This document shows positions 16,953-24,246 of a stretch of DNA of 64,000 nt, piece by piece. The position numbers were made by a program, and so were the translations under genes. The notes beneath the pieces were generated by a model. It did no database searches and was not told the DNA's origin. It saw nothing but the letters and a program-made list of their open reading frames with translations. The DNA is from Pseudomonadota bacterium (GTDB taxonomy: Bacteria; Pseudomonadota; Gammaproteobacteria; Burkholderiales; Thiobacteraceae): the NCBI GenBank assembly GCA_021812385.1, contig JAKANO010000006.1, positions 148,212 to 212,211 of the forward strand. Reading direction: 5' to 3'. Every line of letters begins with the position of its first letter. Positions within the stretch are counted from its first letter, which is position 1.

Positions 16953-18722
16953 ATGAACGCCCCCCAAACCGTCGTCGTCGATCCCATCACCCGCATCGAA
17001 GGCCATCTGCGCATCGAAGCCGAAGTCGATGCGGATAACCGCATCACCCATGCCTCCAGCGCCGGCACCATGGTGCGCGGCATCGAGATCATCCTGCGCG
17101 GCCGCGACCCGCGCGACGCCTGGGCCTTCGCGCAGCGCATTTGCGGCGTGTGCACCCTGGTGCACGGCATCGCCTCTGTGCGCGCGGTGGAAGACGCGCT
17201 GAAATACGAAGTCCCGGCCAACGCGCAATTGATCCGCAACCTGATGATCGCCGCGCAGTACGTGCACGACCATGTGATGCACTTCTATCACTTGCACGCC
17301 TTGGATTGGGTGGATGTGGTGTCGGCGCTGAAAGCCGATCCCAAGGCCACCTCGACGCTGGCGCAAACGGTCAGCCCGTCTTATCCCAAGTCCTCGCCCG
17401 GCTATTTCGCCGATGTGCAGAAGAAAGTCAAAACCTTTGTCGAAGGCGGCCAGCTGGGCATTTTCGCCAACGGCTATTGGGGCCATCCGGCCTACAAGCT
17501 GCCGCCGGAAGCGAATCTGATGGCGCTGGCGCATTACCTGGACGCCTTGGCCTGGCAGCGCGAGGTGGCGAAGCTGCACACGATTTTCGGCGGCAAGAAT
17601 CCGCATCCGAATTTTTTGGTGGGCGGCGTGCCGTGCGCCATCAGCGTGCATCCGGAACAGGAAAAGAGCGCGCACACCGGCAGCGGCGAAGGCGCGACTT
17701 CGCTCAACGTGGTCGGCCTGCAAAACATCAAAAACATCATCGACCAGATGCGCACGTTCGTCGATCAAGTGTATGTGCCGGACACCCTGGCCATCGCTGG
17801 CTTCTACAAGGACTGGGGAGCGCAGGGCGAAGGCATCGGCAATTTCATGACCTATGGCGACTTCCCGGAAAAAGGCATGAGCGATCCCGCAACTTATCTC
17901 ATCCCCTCCGGCGTGATTCTGAATCGCGATCTATCCACGATCCATCCAGTGGATTTACACGCCGAGGACCAGATTCAAGAATACGTAGCGCACTCCTGGT
18001 ACAAATACAGCGTGGGCAAGGACAAGGGCTTGCATCCCTACCAAGGCGAAACCGAATTCGATTACACCGGCCCCAAGCCGCCTTACGAACATCTGGACAC
18101 GGCCAAGGATTACTCCTGGCTCAAATCGCCGCGCTGGAAAGGCAAGCCGATGGAAGTCGGCCCCTTGGCGCGGGTATTGATGCTGTATGCCAAGGGCCAT
18201 GCCCAGACCAAGGAACTGGTGGGCATGACGCTCAAGCAACTCGACATCCCGGTCGGCGCACTGTTTTCGACCCTGGGCCGCACCGCCGCGCGCACCCTGG
18301 AAACCAAGATCATCGCCGACGCGATGCAAGGCTGGTACGACCACTTGATCGCCAACATCAAGGCCGGCGATGTGAAGACCTTCAACGATAAACTGTGGGA
18401 TCCGTCCACCTGGCCCAAGGTCTCGAAAGGCGCAGGCTTCACGGAAGCGCCGCGCGGCGCCTTGGCGCATTGGGTGGTGATCAAGGACGGCAAGATCGAC
18501 AACTATCAAGCGGTGGTGCCCTCCACCTGGAATGCCGGCCCGCGCGATCCGCAAGGACAAGACGGCCCGTATGAAGCGGCGCTCAAGGGACACCGGCTGC
18601 ACGACCCCAAGCAGCCGATCGAAATCCTGCGCACCATTCATAGCTTCGATCCCTGCATTGCTTGCGCGGTGCATGTGACCGATCCGAATGGCGAGGAGCT
18701 AGTGAAAGTGAAGATCAAATGA
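16953..18722 (+). CDS. hynL: [NiFe]-hydrogenase large subunit (HynL)
   Basis: 589-aa catalytic subunit. The start is ATG 16953 (MNAPQTVVVDPITRIEGHLR), with AAAGGAAC just upstream; a longer frame reads through the upstream repeat and is rejected. The L1 motif RICGVCTLVH (about 61-70) and the C-terminal L2 motif DPCIACAVH (about 566-574) supply the four Ni-Fe cysteines. A 15-residue tail after the L2 His-Val region (ending KVKIK) should be removed by the operon's protease. With HynS, Isp1 and Isp2 it forms a membrane-bound uptake-type group 1e enzyme; its direction in vivo is not deducible. Confidence 0.97.
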   Translation: MNAPQTVVVDPITRIEGHLRIEAEVDADNRITHASSAGTMVRGIEIILRGRDPRDAWAFAQRICGVCTLVHGIASVRAVEDALKYEVPANAQLIRNLMIAAQYVHDHVMHFYHLHALDWVDVVSALKADPKATSTLAQTVSPSYPKSSPGYFADVQKKVKTFVEGGQLGIFANGYWGHPAYKLPPEANLMALAHYLDALAWQREVAKLHTIFGGKNPHPNFLVGGVPCAISVHPEQEKSAHTGSGEGATSLNVVGLQNIKNIIDQMRTFVDQVYVPDTLAIAGFYKDWGAQGEGIGNFMTYGDFPEKGMSDPATYLIPSGVILNRDLSTIHPVDLHAEDQIQEYVAHSWYKYSVGKDKGLHPYQGETEFDYTGPKPPYEHLDTAKDYSWLKSPRWKGKPMEVGPLARVLMLYAKGHAQTKELVGMTLKQLDIPVGALFSTLGRTAARTLETKIIADAMQGWYDHLIANIKAGDVKTFNDKLWDPSTWPKVSKGAGFTEAPRGALAHWVVIKDGKIDNYQAVVPSTWNAGPRDPQGQDGPYEAALKGHRLHDPKQPIEILRTIHSFDPCIACAVHVTDPNGEELVKVKIK

Positions 18723-18904
18723 GCCTAGAAAAGCAGTTGAACCACGGAGTACACAGAGGACACGGAGTAATTCAAAAGCTTACCAAAGGTGCCACGGCGG
18801 CCCTGCATTTAAGCGGCGTCGGCATGGGCGTGGCGAGCCGCGCACGTTTCAAACAGGCCTTGGGCTGGGCAATCGCCCTATCCGGCGCATACCTGCTCGG
18901 CTAG
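18719..18904 (+). CDS. possible small protein following hynL
   Basis: A 61-codon frame whose ATG overlaps the hynL stop (ATGA). Residues about 9-17 are encoded by the dispersed CCACGGAGTACACAGAGG repeat. The C-terminus (FKQALGWAIALSGAYLLG) could be a single membrane helix. Coupling to hynL and the short hydrophobic tail make it possible that it is translated. The repeat in its frame and the lack of a recognised family argue for chance. Low confidence. Confidence 0.3.
   Translation: MSLEKQLNHGVHRGHGVIQKLTKGATAALHLSGVGMGVASRARFKQALGWAIALSGAYLLG
18741..18768. repeat. single arm of the CCACGGAGTACACAGAGG repeat family
   Basis: Begins ACCACGGAGTACACAGAGG and continues with GACACGGAG, identical over about 27 nt to the left arm of the inverted repeat between hypB and hypD. 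It lies just after the hynL stop. No matching right arm follows, so it is a solo or decayed copy. Confidence 0.85.
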
Positions 18905-18948
18905 GAGCGATTGGTTTACACTGCAAACTTTGCCCCATTTAAGAAATC

Positions 18949-19515
18949 ATGAGCAAAGCCTTCACTAAAGAACAAGACGACGATCTCCCGGACGATCTCA
19001 GGGAAGAACTCGAGATCGAAGACAATACCCCCAAGGGCACCAAGAACTACATCACGCCCGCCGGCTTTGCACGCTTACACGCTGAGTTCGATGACTTGAT
19101 GAAAGTGCAAAGACCGGAGACGGTAAAAATCGTCTCCTGGGCTGCGGCGCTCGGCGATCGGTCGGAAAACGCGGATTACCTCTACGGCAAAAAACGCTTG
19201 CGCGAAATCGATAAGCGCATCCGTTTTCTCACCAAGCGTATCGGCTCCGCCCAAGTCGTCGACCCGACCGAGCAGCCGCATGAAAAAATCTATTTTGGCG
19301 CGACCGTCGTGGTCAGCGATCAAGACGGCAAGGATCACACCTACACCATCGTCGGCATGGATGAAATCGATTTGGCGCGCGGCCATATCAGTTGGATTTC
19401 GCCGCTAGCCAAAGCTCTCCTGGGCAAGCAAGAAGGCGATAGCATCGTCGTGCACACCCCTGCGGGAGCGCAGGAATTGGATATCATTGAAGTACGCTAC
19501 GAGAATCTGGATTAA
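18949..19515 (+). CDS. greB: transcription elongation factor GreB
   Basis: A 188-aa GreA/GreB-family factor that binds the RNA polymerase secondary channel and stimulates cleavage of backtracked RNA. An acidic N-terminal extension (DDDLPDDLREELEIEDN) precedes the coiled-coil region (NYITPAGFARLHAEFDDL ... ALGDRSENADYLYGKKRLRE), whose tip acids D and E of GDRSENADY are the catalytic pair. The C-terminal FKBP-like domain starts near 105. SWISPLAKALLGKQEGD is the C-terminal signature. It converges with the next gene across a palindrome. Confidence 0.95.
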   Translation: MSKAFTKEQDDDLPDDLREELEIEDNTPKGTKNYITPAGFARLHAEFDDLMKVQRPETVKIVSWAAALGDRSENADYLYGKKRLREIDKRIRFLTKRIGSAQVVDPTEQPHEKIYFGATVVVSDQDGKDHTYTIVGMDEIDLARGHISWISPLAKALLGKQEGDSIVVHTPAGAQELDIIEVRYENLD

Positions 19516-19517
19516 CC

Positions 19518-19541
19518 GTAGGGGCGAGGCATGCCTCGCCC
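19518..19541. repeat. GTAG-headed perfect palindrome after greB
   Basis: GTAG followed by a perfect 20-bp palindrome GGGCGAGGCATGCCTCGCCC, lying between the convergent ends of greB and the membrane-fusion gene. The GTAG head plus hairpin is the layout of REP elements mobilised by RAYT transposases, though the stem differs from the REPs at 30.65 and 50.6 kb. It can also serve as a bidirectional transcription stop. Confidence 0.65.
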
Positions 19542-19568
19542 GGCATCGACTGCGGGTCTACAAGCTGT

Positions 19569-20768
19569 TTAATATATCAACTTCACCCGAACGCCGTCTT
19601 TGATGTTCGGTCCGGGCGATAAGATCACCCGGTCGTTTTCCTTTAATCCACTTTCAATGACTAAAGTATCGGCGTCGCGCGCGCTCAACGTGATGGCCCG
19701 TTTGCGCGCCCTGCCGTTTTCAATCAGAAAAACCGCCGTTGGCTGACTGTTGGCGATCAGTGCCTGAGCCGGAATTTTCAACACATTATCGATGGTAGCG
19801 ATGGTGATGCGCGCACTTAGCGGATGATTGTTTCCCAGCTTGCGCCATTGTGCCGGTCGGTCGGTAAATTCGATCGCGACACGCGCCTTGCCGGGCGCCG
19901 CCACTTCGCCGCTGCTTGCAGGTGGTTGAATGATTTCAACGCGCCGCACGCGCCCAGTGAGCGCATCTGCACGGGCTGGTTTCAATTCCACGCGCTGCCC
20001 AGCGGAAACTTGGGCTGCCGCGCTTGCGCTTGTTTCCACGATCGCTTCCAAGTCCATCGGATTGCCAATTTCAACCAGCGGCGCGCCCATGGCGACTGGC
20101 TTGCCATTGTCAGCGACGGCCAGTACCGTGCCGCTCATGGGCGCAGGAATCTCCCACTCACGTGGCGCTTCACTCTTGATTTTCTGCAAAGCGGATTCCG
20201 CTGCTGCAACATCGTATGCCGCAGACCGCGCGGCAGCGTCCATGGATTCCAGCTCCTTGAAGATGAGCTTCATCGCTACTTGGGATTGCTCTAGTTGCAA
20301 CGCATTTGCGCCACCGGTTGCGGCGCGTTGTTCGGCGTTACGCAAATTATCGCGCGCTTGGTTCACAATCGCCGCTGTTTTCTCGCGCTCCGCCAAGATA
20401 CGATTTTTAGCGCTTGCGGCAGCCGTGGCGCGTTCGGTCAAATAACTGACGGTTTGCGCATCCTGGAATGTCGCGCCATCCGGCACGAAACGCGCGGCTG
20501 GCTGCTGGACGACCACCGGATCGCCCACCGCCAAGGGCATACGCTGCGGTATACCCGCAACCGGCGCCCATACGACAATGTGATCGCGGGCTTGCGTCAT
20601 GCCATCTGCCTCGACGATGGCGCTGAAACTGCCGACACGCACTGCATCGACTTTCACCGCAATCGGGCTGGGTATGAAAATCCACGCCAATAAGCCGCCT
20701 AAGGCCAAGAGTGCCGCCAATTGAATTAAGCGTTTTTTGAGTTTGCTTTTCTTTTTTACTTTTGCCAT
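19569..20768 (-). CDS. efflux periplasmic adaptor (HlyD/RND membrane fusion family)
   Basis: 399-aa adaptor. It starts at MAKVKKKSKLKKRL (ATG 20768) with GGGGGAG just upstream. A basic cytoplasmic leader is followed by one membrane helix (about 13-33), a beta-barrel/lipoyl region, and a central alpha-hairpin (about 105-200, Ala/Gln/Glu-rich coiled coil). The second lipoyl half contains PAPMSGTVLAVADNGKPV, and a C-terminal beta domain follows (VILSPGPNIKDGVRVK). Adaptors normally sit beside an ABC or RND pump gene, but none is adjacent here, so the partner is unlinked or unknown. It resembles MacA/YknX-like adaptors. Confidence 0.88.
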   Translation of the reverse strand: MAKVKKKSKLKKRLIQLAALLALGGLLAWIFIPSPIAVKVDAVRVGSFSAIVEADGMTQARDHIVVWAPVAGIPQRMPLAVGDPVVVQQPAARFVPDGATFQDAQTVSYLTERATAAASAKNRILAEREKTAAIVNQARDNLRNAEQRAATGGANALQLEQSQVAMKLIFKELESMDAAARSAAYDVAAAESALQKIKSEAPREWEIPAPMSGTVLAVADNGKPVAMGAPLVEIGNPMDLEAIVETSASAAAQVSAGQRVELKPARADALTGRVRRVEIIQPPASSGEVAAPGKARVAIEFTDRPAQWRKLGNNHPLSARITIATIDNVLKIPAQALIANSQPTAVFLIENGRARKRAITLSARDADTLVIESGLKENDRVILSPGPNIKDGVRVKLIY

Positions 20769-20982
20769 GGGCTCCCCCTGCACTCGCGTATGCCGACAAC
20801 ACTAACAAACACCAGGAAATTGAATTTATAGAACCGCGTTTAGTACAGCCGCGCTGAATGCAGCTTTGACGCCAGTATAACGAACTATGCCAAATCAATA
20901 CATGGTGCTTTAGCCCAGACCTATTCTTGCCCCAGAGACGAAGTTGGCCTGTTGTTTGCTTTTAAATTAAGCAGGAGGCTTT

Positions 20983-21207
20983 ATGGCAGAAATTATTCAC
21001 TTGGCAGCTTATCGTTTGGCACGCCGTACGGGCTGGGGGCTGGAAATGGCGCACGGCTATTTAAAGGGAAATGCTTACCGCGTAGCGCAATTAACGCCAC
21101 CCGAGAGCGAATTGGATGCGAGCGACGATTTTGCAGTGGGTATGCAACTCGGCTACCGCTATGGATTGCACTATTTGCGTTGGCTAAAAGAATCCCACGG
21201 GCGTTGA
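20983..21207 (+). CDS. small hypothetical protein
   Basis: 74-aa soluble protein (MAEIIHLAAYRLARRTGWG...) that I do not recognise. A near-perfect ribosome site AGGAGG lies 5 nt before ATG 20983, which is the main reason to accept it. It contains an amphipathic N-terminal helix and a Tyr-rich MQLGYRYGLHYLRWLKE C-terminus. It is convergent with the DUF1631 gene (34 nt apart) and divergent from the adaptor gene. Confidence 0.65.
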   Translation: MAEIIHLAAYRLARRTGWGLEMAHGYLKGNAYRVAQLTPPESELDASDDFAVGMQLGYRYGLHYLRWLKESHGR

Positions 21208-21240
21208 TTGTTCATCCCCAACGTCAAGATTCCTACAGGA

Positions 21241-23835
21241 TTACGCTGCGGCTTTCTTGAGCGCCTCGATCACATTGCCGACTGCCCGGTCGAGCAAGGG
21301 CAGATCGTCGACGATGCGCGCGCTGCCGATACGGAACGCCGCTTCCAGCTTTTCAAGCGGCATGGTGGCAGCACGTTTGCCTTGGCGATCGGTAAATAGG
21401 TAAGCGCTCTTCAAAGGGCTGATCCATTTAAGCTTGGCGTGCATGGTCTCTTCGCCTTCATGGCGGAATTCGACCCATGCACCGGGCTTCAATTCAGCGA
21501 CCAAGTGCTTGGCGGACGATTGATCCAGCACTTCCATTTCCGACGATACCTCCACGGCGCTATCGTCGAGTTCATCGGCATCATTCCAACCAACGCTGCC
21601 GATGGTTATTTCTTCCACATGCAACTTGCCTTCTTCAGACTGCGCTTGAATGATTTCCAGTTTCACTTCGCCTTCATCTGCAACACGTTCAGGCCGCGCG
21701 AAGGGCAATACAACAGCGGATTCTTGCGCTTGTTCCTTGTTGCTGGCTTGGCGCGCCAGCACCGCCGCTTTCCAGGCTTCTTCCGGTACCGGTTGCGGCT
21801 CTACCGGCGTTTGGAACCCGGCTTTGACCGCTGCGGCATGGCACTGCACCAACTGGCTCATGAATTGATCGCGCGTTGCTTGAGGAATTTCAGCAAGCTG
21901 CATGCCTTCTTGCAAGCGCCGCAGCAAAGCTGGAAGCGTCTTCACCATATACTGGCGCGATTCACGCGTCATCTTGGGCCGCACGCTCCAGATCAAATCG
22001 TCCATCAAGCCCACTGCCTTCAACCAAGCATGGCTCTCGCTGCCCCCGTGCAGGTAGGCATCACGCAAGGGGGTGATCCATTCCTTGCACAAGAACAAGC
22101 GCACCGTGTCCGGCACTTCCATATCCGCAGCACGCGAGCGCACCGCATCTTCGGCAGCGAGTTGCGCATCTTCCTCTTTGATTTGCTCGCGCTCGCGCGC
22201 TTCGATCATATCGATGCTGACTTCGGCCAATGCATCGGCGGCGCTTTCGCGTTCCGCCATGAATTGTTGAAACGCATCCAGCGCCTGTTCGAACACTTCC
22301 AGGTTATCTTCGAATTCGGCGTTGATGCGCTGCACGATTTGCTCGACTTTTTGGTACAAGGGCGAATCGTGGGTAATTTCTTCATCCCAGCCATTGGCGG
22401 CTTCCGCCATGGCATTCAACAAGCGCCGCGTGGGATGGCTTTTCTTGGAGAAGAAGGCCTGGTCCAACATTGCTGCCTTGAGCACCGGGATTTGCAAGCG
22501 TCCCAGCAGCGCCTTGATCGGATCGGGTACGCGCTTATCGTCGAAAATAAAATCGAACAACATGGCGACAATGTCGATGGTCATTGCATCCGCCGAGCCT
22601 AGCGATGTCGCCAGTTCACTGCTTTTCAACTCGCGCAGCACGTTGGTGTTGCCGACCGCAACCATTGCCCCATCAATGGCGCCACCTACACCCAATACCG
22701 CGGTATCGCCGTGCTGCAATTGGGTCAGTTGGGTTAACAACATGGGATTATGCGCATAAGCGTAAGCTACGCCAGCATTGCCTAGTGGCGCATTACCAGC
22801 ACCCGCTACGCCCGTCGAGGCCGCGTCACTTGCGCTGCCTACACCTGGCACACCCGGCACTCCGGAAAATCCAGGCATCCCCATCATGCCCGGCATCCCG
22901 GCCATGCCTGCTGCACCGGGGCCGCCCGGCATTCCGGCCTGACCGATAACACCGGCACTACCCATCATTCCGGTCATGCCGGGTACGCCCGGCACCCCGC
23001 CGCGTGCAGCGGCTGCGGAGAACAGGTGCCGCATCGTTTCAAATACATCGCCATCTTCTTCGGACATGGCCATGGCTTGCACTGCTGCATGCGCCGCGGC
23101 GCTCGCGATTTGCTCTACCTGGCTAAAATCTTTGCGCTTAATTTCATGTTTGATTTTTGGAAGAATATTTTTTTCCACCAGGTATTGATTGATTTCGTGG
23201 TACATCGAATGCACGCCATTTTGCATTTGGCGATCCCACATGGTCACCAGCAACAACCGCACTTTGAGTCGCGCATCGGTCTCGCCGCAGGCGGCAATAA
23301 ACGCATTGGCCATCACCTCGGCGCCGAGGGGATTTTTGTGTTGCTTCAATTCTGCATCGTGCAGCAGTACGCCCATGCGCTTATCCAAGGCAAACAACTC
23401 TTCACGGCTACCGGCTTTCATCTTGGCCGTCATCTCTTGGATCGCAATGGATTCTTCCAAGGCATCTGCATCGACTAAATCGAATTCGCCCTGCTCATCG
23501 AAATTCGAATTTTTGTGCACATCCGTTTCGCCACGAACTGCGGTATCAAAGCCGCGAATAAAGTGATCGCGAAAACCGTTCTCGATCTTCTCGCGTTGAT
23601 CGCGTACGACACTCATGGCCTCGAAGTAAAGGTTCTGCGTTTCGTTCAGCACCGCCTTGTCGGCCAGCATAAAGAATTCATCGACGAGGTTCTCCAGCAT
23701 GCCCTTTAGCGTACCGGACAAGCTGCCGACCGCGATATCGCGGCAGCGCTCGATAATGCGCGTGTCGGCCGGCGTAGGGCCTCGGCTGGATTGCGCCATG
23801 GCATTCAAGAGATGGTCGTGATCGGTGTCGCTCAT
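21241..23835 (-). CDS. DUF1631 family protein with collagen-like insert
   Basis: 864-aa cytoplasmic-looking protein of the DUF1631 family (no signal peptide). Residues about 1-270 hold the conserved N-terminal part (ENLVDEFFMLADKAV, DHFIRGFDTAVRGETD). Residues 280-333 are 18 uninterrupted Gly-X-Y triplets (GVPGVPGMTGMMG...), rich in Met, Pro and Ala. Residues about 370-720 are the conserved helical core. The last 100 residues are a beta-rich domain (ELKPGAWVEFRHEGEE, KLKWISPLKSAYLFTD) that reads like a PilZ-type fold (inference). ATG 23835 has AAAGGAAAAG upstream. A c-di-GMP-I riboswitch lies in its leader. The function of DUF1631 is not established. Confidence 0.9.
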   Translation of the reverse strand: MSDTDHDHLLNAMAQSSRGPTPADTRIIERCRDIAVGSLSGTLKGMLENLVDEFFMLADKAVLNETQNLYFEAMSVVRDQREKIENGFRDHFIRGFDTAVRGETDVHKNSNFDEQGEFDLVDADALEESIAIQEMTAKMKAGSREELFALDKRMGVLLHDAELKQHKNPLGAEVMANAFIAACGETDARLKVRLLLVTMWDRQMQNGVHSMYHEINQYLVEKNILPKIKHEIKRKDFSQVEQIASAAAHAAVQAMAMSEEDGDVFETMRHLFSAAAARGGVPGVPGMTGMMGSAGVIGQAGMPGGPGAAGMAGMPGMMGMPGFSGVPGVPGVGSASDAASTGVAGAGNAPLGNAGVAYAYAHNPMLLTQLTQLQHGDTAVLGVGGAIDGAMVAVGNTNVLRELKSSELATSLGSADAMTIDIVAMLFDFIFDDKRVPDPIKALLGRLQIPVLKAAMLDQAFFSKKSHPTRRLLNAMAEAANGWDEEITHDSPLYQKVEQIVQRINAEFEDNLEVFEQALDAFQQFMAERESAADALAEVSIDMIEAREREQIKEEDAQLAAEDAVRSRAADMEVPDTVRLFLCKEWITPLRDAYLHGGSESHAWLKAVGLMDDLIWSVRPKMTRESRQYMVKTLPALLRRLQEGMQLAEIPQATRDQFMSQLVQCHAAAVKAGFQTPVEPQPVPEEAWKAAVLARQASNKEQAQESAVVLPFARPERVADEGEVKLEIIQAQSEEGKLHVEEITIGSVGWNDADELDDSAVEVSSEMEVLDQSSAKHLVAELKPGAWVEFRHEGEETMHAKLKWISPLKSAYLFTDRQGKRAATMPLEKLEAAFRIGSARIVDDLPLLDRAVGNVIEALKKAAA
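22837..22998 (-). repeat. sequence coding 18 collagen-like Gly-X-Y triplets
   Basis: Within the DUF1631 gene, every third codon is Gly for 54 codons (residues 280-333). X and Y are mostly Val, Pro, Met and Ala, with several Gly-Met-Pro and Gly-Val-Pro units. Pro often occupies Y, as in collagen-like bacterial segments. The block lies between two conserved parts of the family domain, so it looks like an insertion. Confidence 0.9.
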
Positions 23836-23852
23836 GATCTTTTCCTTTACTT

Positions 23853-23878
23853 CGCTTTAGGCATATCGCCTTAAAGCG
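23853..23878 (-). promoter_or_regulatory. hairpin between the riboswitch and the DUF1631 start
   Basis: On the minus strand CGCTTTAAGGC pairs with GCCTAAAGCG around a GATAT loop with one bulged base, ending 17 nt before the ATG and just ahead of the AAGGA ribosome site. It is a candidate expression platform for the upstream c-di-GMP aptamer. No U-run follows, so control of ribosome access is more likely than termination (inference). Confidence 0.5.
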
Positions 23879-23945
23879 GTTCTAATCCGGCTTGGGAAAA
23901 GTGCGCGACTGATGGACAACTTGATAAGCGACACTACGCTTAGCA

Positions 23946-24035
23946 CATCCAGCAATCCCGCTATCCTAGGGCGTAGGCCCCTTAGACCGGAAATTTTGCG
24001 TCCCCATCTTTCGATGGGTTTGCCCGTTACAGATG
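23946..24035 (-). promoter_or_regulatory. cyclic-di-GMP-I (GEMM-I) riboswitch aptamer
   Basis: Reading the minus strand from 24035: a CATC/GATG closing stem, GGGCAAACC (24025-24017), a hairpin capped by CGAAAG, GGGACGCAAA (24004-23995), CCGGTCTAA (23990-23982), a second hairpin, then AGGATAGCGGG and the closing strand. These are the invariant blocks of the GEMM-I aptamer in the right order and spacing, including the GAAA tetraloop that docks in the second helix. It lies 110 nt upstream of the DUF1631 start on the same strand, so it should be in that gene's leader and make expression respond to c-di-GMP. Confidence 0.92.
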
Positions 24036-24246
24036 CCAAATCCGCAAAAACAATGACAGATTTAGTCTCAGTGATCGGCGTGTCTTGATAAAACTTTAAT
24101 TGCTTAACCGTAGCAGTGTACGGTGGTAAAGTTCGCCCCGGTTCCCTGACCCAGCGCGGCAGCGTGGCGCCTCGCTAAGGTAAAATTGCACTATAGTCCT
24201 GCCCCTGGCGATTGCAGATTACATTTTATTTATTGGAATACCGCAC
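24036..24246. other. divergent promoter region between the riboswitch leader and the flavoprotein gene
   Basis: About 210 nt that must contain the leftward promoter of the riboswitch transcript and the rightward promoter of the following gene. I see no further RNA structure or gene. TAAAAT- and TATAGT-like hexamers near 24180-24195 could be a -10 for the rightward gene, but this is weak. Confidence 0.4.

Noticed and set aside
22837..22998. Tandem DNA repeat or CRISPR-like array in the DUF1631 gene
   Set aside because: Periodicity is 9 bp from Gly-X-Y codons with variable X/Y codons; there are no repeat-spacer units.
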